Origin: SKLM01 sp964514285
GTDB taxonomy: Bacteria > Chloroflexota > Anaerolineae > B4-G1
Length of the DNA: 22,000 nt
Direction: 5' to 3'
Assembly: GCA_964514285.1 (NCBI GenBank)
Contig: CAZEQC010000056.1
Coordinates: 1-22,000, forward strand
In this document: positions 13,300-20,269 of the stretch, piece after piece
Layout: every line of letters starts with the position of its first letter
How positions within the stretch are numbered: the first letter of the stretch is position 1
Notes under the pieces: generated by a model
What the model saw: only the letters and a program-made list of their open reading frames with translations
The model's database searches: none
Told to the model about the DNA's origin: nothing
Program-made: the position numbers and the translations under genes

Positions 13300-14217
13300 A
13301 TGAAGCAATCTAAACGCCCGTCTGTGTCGATTCGACGGCAGGGCGAGCGATCCTGGCTTCCTCTTGTTCTCCTTATTCTCGGTTTGCTCCTTCTCGTCTT
13401 CCACGAATCCGGCCTTCTCGCCCCTGTCGAAAACGCTGCACACTACGTCTTCGATCCCCTGCAGCGGATCTTCATGACCGTGACGGAGAGCACCGGCGGG
13501 ATGTTCCGCACGGTGCGCGAGGTGCGGAGCCTGCGTGTGGAGGTCGAGGAGCTGCGCGCCCAGGTGGACGCCCTGCGGGTGGAGAACGTCCGCCTGCGGG
13601 AGTACGAGGCGGAGGCGCAACAACTGCGGGCTCTGCTCAACTTCGCCAGTGAGTACCCGATCTCGACCCATCTGGGTGCGGAGGTGGTCAGCCGTGAGGC
13701 CTGCGAGGATTTCCCGTGCGGCGAGACGGTGGGTGTGGAGCCTGACCCCTATTTGCGCTACGTGACGATCAACGTGGGAAGACAGCAGGGCGCAGAGGAA
13801 GGTATGTCCGTCGTCAGTGGAGGCGCCGGGTTGGTCGGCCGGATCTCCGACGTGGGGCCCCGTACGGCCAAGGTTCAGCTCCTCACCGACAACGACAGCT
13901 CAGTCGCCGCTCTCCTGCAGACGACTCGCGGCACCGGGCTGGTCGAGGGGCAGCCGGACGGGTCGCTGCAGATGCAGTACATCTCTCAAGAGGAAGAGGT
14001 GAGCGTGGGGGATATCGTGCTGACGTCGGGATTGGGAGGGCTGATGCCAAAAGGGCTGGTGATTGGTCAGGTGACCGCGGTGCAGAAGAGGGAGTATGAG
14101 ACCTTCCAGACCGCCACGGTGAGGCCGGCGGTGGACTTCACACGCCTCGAGCTGGCTTTGGTGATCACGGATTTCGAGACGGTGCCGATCGGAGAGGTCA
14201 CGTCGGAGGAACCGTGA
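13300..14217 (+). CDS. mreC: Rod-shape-determining protein MreC
   Basis: MreC is a bitopic protein that links MreB to the periplasmic wall-synthesis enzymes and activates PBP2-RodA. The 305-residue protein has a basic cytoplasmic end, one membrane segment (about 19-37) and a coiled coil (about 70-113, rich in VREVRSLRVEVEELRAQVDA). Then comes the beta-barrel domain with signatures YVTINVGRQQGAEEGM (about 149-164), LLTDNDSSV and DIVLTSGLGGLMPKGLVIGQ. Length is normal for the family. A 96-bp gap separates it from mreB, and a short GAGG motif precedes the ATG. Confidence 0.95.
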   Translation: MKQSKRPSVSIRRQGERSWLPLVLLILGLLLLVFHESGLLAPVENAAHYVFDPLQRIFMTVTESTGGMFRTVREVRSLRVEVEELRAQVDALRVENVRLREYEAEAQQLRALLNFASEYPISTHLGAEVVSREACEDFPCGETVGVEPDPYLRYVTINVGRQQGAEEGMSVVSGGAGLVGRISDVGPRTAKVQLLTDNDSSVAALLQTTRGTGLVEGQPDGSLQMQYISQEEEVSVGDIVLTSGLGGLMPKGLVIGQVTAVQKREYETFQTATVRPAVDFTRLELALVITDFETVPIGEVTSEEP

Positions 14218-14263
14218 TCTTCGAGGCGCTGACGGTAAGGCGACGCGAGCACGTTTCACGCGG

Positions 14264-14821
14264 GTGCGTGGCCCGTTTGCTTGCGGCCCGATTGTGGGCT
14301 TGGCGAGAGGGAGTCTGACTATCAACGTCTATCTGGCTTTTCCGCTTCTCACCGCCGTGGCGATGATCCAAACGACGATTCTGTCGCGGGTGAGTGTGTT
14401 GGGCGGTCATCCTAACTTGATGCTGCTGGTGGTCTTGATCTGGGCCGTGGTGCGGGGGATCGACGAGGGTCTGATATGGGCCTTCATCGGAGGGCTGATC
14501 CTCGACCTGCTTTCCGGAGGCCCCCTGGCGAGCATCGCCCTGGCCCTGCTGGCGGCAGCCTACCTGACGGGGCAGTCGCTGGGGGAAGGGGTGGGGTCGC
14601 CGGCCGTGCGCCTCTTCATCGTGACGGTGCTGGGCGCCACGGTGTACCATCTGGTGCTGCTGATGATCCTCGATTGGTCGGGCCGCGCGGTGGACTGGGC
14701 GTTCTCGTTAGTTCGGGTGGCCGGCCCATCCGTCCTGCTCAACGGCGTGTTGGCCCCGTTTCTCCTCCCCCCGCTGACCTGGCTGGAGCGAGCGACGAGG
14801 GAAGAAGGGCTGGTGCTGTGA
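14264..14821 (+). CDS. mreD: Rod-shape-determining membrane protein MreD
   Basis: MreD is a small polytopic membrane protein of the elongasome. As drawn from GTG 14264 it has 185 residues. Hydrophobic segments occur at about 21-41, 46-76, 79-104, 114-134 and 148-171. The core INVYLAFPLLTAVAMIQTTI and NLMLLVVLIWAVVRG is typical for MreD. Family similarity seems to begin near residue 20. There AGGGAG (14308-14313) is followed 7 nt later by ATC (14321), not ATG, while GTG 14264 has no ribosome site. The real start is therefore uncertain. The stop overlaps the PBP2 start (GTGA). Confidence 0.88.
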   Translation: MRGPFACGPIVGLARGSLTINVYLAFPLLTAVAMIQTTILSRVSVLGGHPNLMLLVVLIWAVVRGIDEGLIWAFIGGLILDLLSGGPLASIALALLAAAYLTGQSLGEGVGSPAVRLFIVTVLGATVYHLVLLMILDWSGRAVDWAFSLVRVAGPSVLLNGVLAPFLLPPLTWLERATREEGLVL

Positions 14822-16827
14822 GGGTCAACATCCAGTCGGAGGGCGTGACGCCCGGCAAGGGGCGCGGGCCGCTGCAGCACAGCCGGATCAGCCGTCTCCT
14901 GCAGAATGAGAGAGCGCTGCGCGTCGTCCTGCTCGGTTTGGTCATCCTGGCTGTCTTTGGAGTGTTCACGCGCCGGCTGTGGCGCTTTCAGTTTGTCCAG
15001 GGCCAGGTCTACCGCCGGGAGGCCGAACGGCAGAGCACCAAGCCGATCACCGTCCCCGCCTCCCGCGGGGTGATCTACGATCGCCGTGGTGAGCGTCTGG
15101 TGCGCAACGTGCCCAGCTTCAAGATCACGGTCGTCCCCGCCAACTTACCCGACGATGAAGAGGAGGCGAAGGACGTCCTGGTCCGTCTCTCTATGCTCCT
15201 CGGCATACCGTACACCAGCTCGACCGATGAGGCCGATGGCGAGGGTGAGATCGTCCGCGGGGTGCGGGAGATGGTCGAAGATATCCCCTATGTGGCTCCC
15301 TATCGGCCTATCGTCATCCAGCGGAACGTCGAGCGGGACAAAGCCCTGCTGGTGGCTCAGGAGGCGAGCTACTTGCCCGGTGTCTCGGTGGAGGTCGAAT
15401 CGGTCCGCGATTACCCTCACGGTCGGTTGCTCTCGCAGTTGCTGGGCTATCTCCTGCCGATTCCTGAAGAGAGGGAGGAGGCCTATCGAGAGGAAGGGTA
15501 CGACCCGGCCACCGATCGGGTGGGCAGCGCCGGCATCGAGGCGACCTACGAGGAGGTCCTTCGGGGGACGAAGGGGGAGCAGGTCGTGGAGGAGGACGTC
15601 CTGGGGCGTGTGCGCCGCGTGGTCGAGGAGCGAGCGGCCCCAGTGCCCGGTGACAACGTCTACTTGACCGTCGATCTCGACCTGCAGGAGGCGGCCGACG
15701 AGGCGCTGCGGCAGGGGCTGGGTGAGGCCGTCTCGCCCCGCGGCGTGGCGATCGCTATGGATCCTCAGACGGGAGAGATCCTGGCCATGGTGAGCCTGCC
15801 CACGTACGACAACAACATCTTCGTCCAGGGTGTATCGCAGGAGGACTGGGAGCGTTGGCAGGATCCCCATCGTCCCCTGATCAACCATGCCATCTCCGAC
15901 GCTGTGCCCCCGGGGTCTGTGTTCAAGATCGTGGTGGCGTCAGCGGCCCTGCAGGAGGGGATTCTGGGCCCGCGCACGGAGTTGCACTGTCCGGGCAGGA
16001 TCGTGGTGCCGAACAGGTACTATCCCAACGATCCGGGTCAGGCGCAGCCTTTCTACTGTTGGAACAAGGCCGGTCACGGCGCCCTGGACATCGTGGGAGG
16101 GCTGGCCCATTCGTGTGACGTTTTCTTCTACAAGGCGGGCGGTGGCTTCGAGGAGACGGACTTCAAAGGCCTGGGGGCGGAGCGGATCGTCGAGTATGCC
16201 CGGCTGTTCGGTCTGGGCGTGCCCACCGGTGTGGAGCTGCCGGCTGAGAGTGGAGGGCTGGTGCCCACCTCGGACTGGAAGAGGCACACGTACGGGGAGA
16301 GCTGGTCGACAGGAGACACGTATAACTACTCCATCGGTCAGGGCTACCTGGAGGTGACACCGCTGCAGATGCTCAACGCCGTCAACGTCGTTGCCAACGG
16401 CGGGACGCTCTACCGGCCGCAGATCGTCGATCACATCAGCAACGCGGAGGGGGAGACCACGATGTCCTTCGAGCCCGACGTCGTGCGCACCGTCCCGGTC
16501 AGCCAGGAACATCTGTCGCTGGTGCAGGAGGGGATGGAGGGGGTCGTGACCTACGGGACGGCGGCCCGGCGGGGGCAGATCGAGGGTCTGCGCGTCGCGG
16601 GCAAGACCGGCACGGCTCAGTTCTGTGACGACATTATGTGCGGCGTGGGGTTTGAGCAGCCGGAGCACGCCTGGTATGCGGCTTACGCGCCCGTGGAGGC
16701 GCCGGAGATCTCGGTCATCGTCTACCTCTACAACGGTGGCGAGGGGTCGGTCGCCGCTGTGCCGGTGGCTCGGGAGATTATGACGCATTATTTCGGCCTC
16801 GACGAGGAGGCGGAGCCCTCGTCCTGA
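14818..16827 (+). CDS. mrdA: Penicillin-binding protein 2 (elongasome transpeptidase)
   Basis: PBP2 crosslinks peptidoglycan during rod elongation together with RodA and MreBCD. From GTG 14818, which overlaps the mreD TGA, the protein has 669 residues. It has a membrane anchor at about 35-51, the PBP dimerisation-domain motif ASRGVIYDRRGERL (81-94) and a transpeptidase domain with all three active-site motifs: S367-V-F-K370, S432-C-D434 and K596-T-G598. In-frame sequence extends well upstream inside mreD, but the GTG at the mreD stop fits normal PBP2 topology and the AGAAGGG ribosome-like site 8 nt upstream. RodA is not in this window. Cys433 in the SxN motif (SCD) follows the variant common in class B PBPs of many phyla. 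Confidence 0.94.
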   Translation: MRVNIQSEGVTPGKGRGPLQHSRISRLLQNERALRVVLLGLVILAVFGVFTRRLWRFQFVQGQVYRREAERQSTKPITVPASRGVIYDRRGERLVRNVPSFKITVVPANLPDDEEEAKDVLVRLSMLLGIPYTSSTDEADGEGEIVRGVREMVEDIPYVAPYRPIVIQRNVERDKALLVAQEASYLPGVSVEVESVRDYPHGRLLSQLLGYLLPIPEEREEAYREEGYDPATDRVGSAGIEATYEEVLRGTKGEQVVEEDVLGRVRRVVEERAAPVPGDNVYLTVDLDLQEAADEALRQGLGEAVSPRGVAIAMDPQTGEILAMVSLPTYDNNIFVQGVSQEDWERWQDPHRPLINHAISDAVPPGSVFKIVVASAALQEGILGPRTELHCPGRIVVPNRYYPNDPGQAQPFYCWNKAGHGALDIVGGLAHSCDVFFYKAGGGFEETDFKGLGAERIVEYARLFGLGVPTGVELPAESGGLVPTSDWKRHTYGESWSTGDTYNYSIGQGYLEVTPLQMLNAVNVVANGGTLYRPQIVDHISNAEGETTMSFEPDVVRTVPVSQEHLSLVQEGMEGVVTYGTAARRGQIEGLRVAGKTGTAQFCDDIMCGVGFEQPEHAWYAAYAPVEAPEISVIVYLYNGGEGSVAAVPVAREIMTHYFGLDEEAEPSS

Positions 16828-16854
16828 GCCGCATCATAGTCTTTCGTTCCACGC

Positions 16855-19800
16855 ATGGCAGATCTACCGCGAGAGGTCCCTTCTAAGGGAGGAAGCAGCG
16901 TCGCCAGGTCCCGAGGGTCCGAGGCGCGGGCCGTGGTCGTCGGGGGAGCGGGGGCCGTGTGGGGGCTGGGTCTGGCCCGTTTCCTGGCCGAGGCCGCTCG
17001 ATGGCCCTTCTTCTATACCTCACCGCTGGCAGTGGCTGTTCTGGCCATCGTGGGGGCGGCGGTGGCACTGGGACTCTGGCGCTGGTCGGCCTGGGAGCGT
17101 CGTTCCGGCTCTGAGGCCGCCTGGTCGTCCTTCGTGCCGTTGGTCCTCCCACTTCTCTACGTGGCGGGGGCGGCCTCACGCCCGCTGGCCGGCGGCACCC
17201 TGCTGGTCGGCGGCGCCGGGCTGACCCTGCTGCTGGCGTGGCGGGAGCGTCCGTCCTGGATCCTGCCGGCGCTGCTGGGGCTGGTGGCCCTATTCGTCTA
17301 CCTGCGCACGCTGCTGCCCTCGGTCGGCGAGGCCGACACGTTCGAGTTTCAGGTGGTCGTACCGCAGCTCGGCGTGGCGCATCCGACGGGGTATCCTCTC
17401 TACGTGTTGCTGGGCCGGCTGTTCACGCTGCTGCCGTTTGGGAACGTCGCCTGGCGTCTGAACCTGGCCTCGGCCGTCTTCGGCGCCGCTGCTGTGGTGG
17501 CGCTCTACGGCATCATCCGGCGGTTGACGGGGCCAGCTGGGGAACGGCGGCGGGTATGGAAAGCCGCCCTCCGGGGGGCCGAGGTCTGTAGGTCGGCTTT
17601 CCATAGCCGACGCGTCCTCCTCGAGCTGATCCCCTTCCTCGCCGCCATGGCGTTTGCTCTCTCACCGGCCTTCTGGTCCCAGGCCGTGGCTGCCGAGGTG
17701 TATACCCTGCACAATCTGCTGGCGGCCGCGATCCTCTGGCTGCTGCTTCGTCAGATTGACCCGTCGGCGGGTCGCGACGCGGGGTGGGTGCGGCGCTGGT
17801 ACGGGGTCTCCTTCCTGCTGGGTCTGAGCCTGACGAACCACCTGACCACGGCGCTGCTCTTGCCGGCGGCCCTGGTGGCCTTGTTGACGTCCTTTAGATT
17901 CAGACCTTTAGGGTTTCTGCGGAGCTTACGGGGGCCAGGGCATGCTGTTGGCATAGTTAAGACGCAACACGATGGCGGTCCCCTCGAAAACTCTAAAGGT
18001 CTTGGGCAGGTGTTCGACGTCCGAGAGGGGCTGATCGCAGCGGCGCTCTTTCTGCTGGGGTTGAGCGTCTACCTCTTCATCCCCCTGCGCTGGCCGGCGC
18101 TTCACGACGGGGCACGGATGACGCCCGGGGCGTTCCTGCGCTACATCACCGGCAGCCAGTTCCACGGGGCCTTGCGCCTGGATGGTTGGCGGGATCCGAC
18201 CCGCTGGCAGATCGTGGGGCGACTGATGCAGCAGCCCTTCGGCTGGGCGGGGCTCGGCCTGGCCGTCGTCGGGGTGGCTCGTCTGGCGGCTCGGCGCTGG
18301 CGCGCGCTGGCGCTGACGGGGGCGACGTTCCTGGCCTTCTTCGTCTACGGGCTCCTCTATTATGTAGCCGACGTGGCCGTCTTTCTCCTCCCGGCTCACC
18401 TGATCCTGGCGATCTGGATGGGGGTGGGAGGGACGGCTTTGGCCCGGCTCCTGCCCGGGGTGGGCGATGAGGGGCCGGAGGGGGACGATTCCTTGGCCCT
18501 CGGCCTATGGCGGCCGGCCCTGGTTGCGTTCTTGGCCCTGCTCCCGCTCAGTCAGCTCTGGACCCATCTCCCGGCAGTGGATCGGAGCGACGACCGGGGC
18601 CGCTATGCCTGGGGCCGGTACGCGCTGCGGCAGCCCCTGGACGAAGGGAGTGCCGTGCTGGCGGATCCGAAGCGGTTCGCCCCGCTCTACTACCTTCAGC
18701 AGGTCGAGGGGGTGCGGCCGGACCTCGATATGGTGCTGCTGGGCAGCGAGGAGCTGTATCAAGAGGAGCTGCGGCGCCGCTTGGCGGAGGGGCAGACGGT
18801 CTACCTGGCCCGCTATCTTCCGCACTTGGGCGACCTGTATCTTCGCTCGGTCGGGCCCTTGGTGGAGGTGAGGCAGCTTGCGGACGCGCGGACCGCCGTT
18901 GGTGAGGGCTTGGCCCGTTTTGACGAGGTGATTCAGTTGTCGGATGCCGATGTGGAGGCGGACCCTCTGGGGCGGGCGCTCCATCACGTGACGCTGCATT
19001 GGCGGGCGGCGTCGGCGGTCGAAGAGGATCTGGTCGTCCGGCTGCGGCTGGTGGACGCCGACGGCGACGCGGCGTGGACGAGCGAGGGCGTGCGCCCGGT
19101 GGGCGGGCTCTACCCGACCAACGCCTGGCCGCCCGGCGTCCCCGTCTCCGACTACCACGAGCTGCCGATCCCGCCGTGGCTGCCGCCGGGGGCGTACCAG
19201 CTCCAGGCGGGCCTCTTCGCCCCCTTTGGCGACGAGGGGCTGGCGGCGGATGGGACGTCCACGCCGTGGGTCTCCCTGGGCGTGGTCGAGGTCGAGCTGC
19301 CCTCGCAGCCTCAGCCTTTGCCCCGGGGACGGCTGCTCCATCTGGGGGGCGAGGCCTGGTTGACGGGCGTGGACGCGCCCCAGGAGGGGGGCGCGGGCGC
19401 TCCCTTGACAGTGGATCTGGCCTGGCGCGGCGTCGCGGAGGGTGAGCGAGTTCAGCTCGCTTGGGGGGACGGCGGGGCACACGCCTCCTCGCTGGTCGCC
19501 GGTATGATGCGCAGCAGACACACGATCACCGCGCCCGAAGAGGTCGGCCTGCACACCTTATACGTGTGGCTCGCCGGCGAGCCGGCCCGCTGTGGCTGGC
19601 TGGCCACGCCGGCTCAAGGCTGTCCGCTGGCCGACGTGCGCGTCATAGCCGGTGGGGAGGGGCTGGCGACCTTCGGGGATCGCGTGCTTCTCCTGGAGGC
19701 GCAGGTGGGCAGGGATGAGGCCAGGCCTGGCGACGTGGTCCCGGTGACGCTGCGTTGGCGGGGGCTTCGCTCCATGGACGTCGACTACACGGTCTTCGTC

Positions 19801-20070
19801 CACCTGGTGGGCCCCGACGGCCGGCTGCATGGGCAGGTCGACAGCTGGCCGGTTCAGGGGAGCTTCCCCACCAGCCAGTGGGCGCCGGGCGAGGCGGTTC
19901 TGGACCGGTATGAGGTGCGCCTGGAGCCCGACGCGCCGGCGGGCGCCTACCGGGTCGAGGTGGGACTCTACGAGCTGGAGACGATGGAGCGGCTGCCGGT
20001 TCTCAACGCGGCGGGAGAGGCTATCGGGGACTCGTTTGTGGTGGGGGCGTTCGACCTTCCCGAAAGCTAG
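16855..20070 (+). CDS. DUF2723 polytopic membrane protein with duplicated C-terminal domain
   Basis: The 1071-residue protein has an N-terminal half (about 25-590) with roughly a dozen hydrophobic segments and the DUF2723 signature GEADTFEFQVVVPQLGVAHP (158-177) followed by TGYPLYVLLGRLF. DUF2723 proteins resemble PMT/GT-C glycosyltransferases, in which the acidic residue after the first helix takes part in catalysis, so a lipid-linked sugar transferase at the cell surface is likely. The C-terminal part (about 600-1071) is soluble and contains two related modules: YPTNAWPPGVPVSDYHELPI from residue 753 and FPTSQWAPGEAVLDRYEVRL from residue 1004, each followed by PxGAYxxxxGLx. Two stretches, near residues 234-253 and 350-383, coincide with palindromic DNA repeats and look like in-frame insertions. 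The ATG has no ribosome site; a GTG at residue 27 is an alternative start. Confidence 0.8.
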   Translation: MADLPREVPSKGGSSVARSRGSEARAVVVGGAGAVWGLGLARFLAEAARWPFFYTSPLAVAVLAIVGAAVALGLWRWSAWERRSGSEAAWSSFVPLVLPLLYVAGAASRPLAGGTLLVGGAGLTLLLAWRERPSWILPALLGLVALFVYLRTLLPSVGEADTFEFQVVVPQLGVAHPTGYPLYVLLGRLFTLLPFGNVAWRLNLASAVFGAAAVVALYGIIRRLTGPAGERRRVWKAALRGAEVCRSAFHSRRVLLELIPFLAAMAFALSPAFWSQAVAAEVYTLHNLLAAAILWLLLRQIDPSAGRDAGWVRRWYGVSFLLGLSLTNHLTTALLLPAALVALLTSFRFRPLGFLRSLRGPGHAVGIVKTQHDGGPLENSKGLGQVFDVREGLIAAALFLLGLSVYLFIPLRWPALHDGARMTPGAFLRYITGSQFHGALRLDGWRDPTRWQIVGRLMQQPFGWAGLGLAVVGVARLAARRWRALALTGATFLAFFVYGLLYYVADVAVFLLPAHLILAIWMGVGGTALARLLPGVGDEGPEGDDSLALGLWRPALVAFLALLPLSQLWTHLPAVDRSDDRGRYAWGRYALRQPLDEGSAVLADPKRFAPLYYLQQVEGVRPDLDMVLLGSEELYQEELRRRLAEGQTVYLARYLPHLGDLYLRSVGPLVEVRQLADARTAVGEGLARFDEVIQLSDADVEADPLGRALHHVTLHWRAASAVEEDLVVRLRLVDADGDAAWTSEGVRPVGGLYPTNAWPPGVPVSDYHELPIPPWLPPGAYQLQAGLFAPFGDEGLAADGTSTPWVSLGVVEVELPSQPQPLPRGRLLHLGGEAWLTGVDAPQEGGAGAPLTVDLAWRGVAEGERVQLAWGDGGAHASSLVAGMMRSRHTITAPEEVGLHTLYVWLAGEPARCGWLATPAQGCPLADVRVIAGGEGLATFGDRVLLLEAQVGRDEARPGDVVPVTLRWRGLRSMDVDYTVFVHLVGPDGRLHGQVDSWPVQGSFPTSQWAPGEAVLDRYEVRLEPDAPAGAYRVEVGLYELETMERLPVLNAAGEAIGDSFVVGAFDLPES
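17555..17611. repeat. Palindromic element inside the DUF2723 gene (copy 1)
   Basis: TATGGAAAGCCG (17555-17566) is matched by its perfect inverse CGGCTTTCCATA (17594-17605). A nested hairpin GTCGGCT-TTCCAT-AGCCGAC occupies 17592-17611. The element is translated as part of a basic loop (around VWKAALRGAEVCRSAFHSRR) between two membrane segments where relatives would have a short loop. The reading frame is intact. Confidence 0.65.
17902..18002. repeat. Palindromic element inside the DUF2723 gene (copy 2)
   Basis: AGACCTTTAGGGTTT (17902-17916) is the inverse of AAACTCTAAAGGTCT (17988-18002) with one mismatch. They enclose about 71 nt of sequence that is less GC-rich and less membrane-like than its surroundings (GIVKTQHDGGPLENSKGLGQ in the protein). 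It sits between two hydrophobic segments, and the frame stays open. It differs in sequence from copy 1, so two separate repeat families appear to have entered this gene. Confidence 0.65.
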
Positions 20071-20130
20071 GTCTGAGAGTAGGTTTGCAGATCACGAGGC
20101 CGACCCCGCTGCACAGTCAGAAGGCCTTGG

Positions 20131-20253
20131 GTGGAGCTCAACACGACTGACGACGAAGTCAATCGGCGCGTGTACGATCTGTATGGCTTGACGGAGGAGG
20201 AGATCGCGGTGGTGGAAGGGAGGAGTACCTCGGATGGCGGAAATACACGATAA
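20131..20253 (+). pseudogene. C-terminal remnant resembling a restriction-modification methylase
   Basis: From GTG 20131 a 40-codon frame reads VELNTTDDEVNRRVYDLYG, then LTEEEIAVVEG, ending at TAA 20251-20253. The pattern D-x-x-V-Y-x-L-Y-G-L-T-x-E-E-I-x-x-V-E-x is the closing motif of many Eco57I-type/type II DNA methylase-restriction proteins as I recall them. No catalytic domain (NPPY) remains upstream, where the preceding 60 nt join directly to the DUF2723 stop region. It could be a deleted RM gene or, less likely, a tiny functional gene. It ends 16 bp before the STAND gene. Confidence 0.42.
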
Positions 20254-20269
20254 AGACGAGGGGTGAGGT

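Noticed and set aside
14476..14817. Upstream extension of PBP2 into mreD
   Set aside because: The in-frame sequence before GTG 14818 is Arg/Gly/Pro-rich shadow of mreD, and PBP2 topology fits the GTG start.
18505..19554. Long minus-strand open frames opposite the DUF2723 gene
   Set aside because: Their composition is Arg/Pro/Gln-rich shadow sequence, while the plus strand holds a continuous membrane protein.
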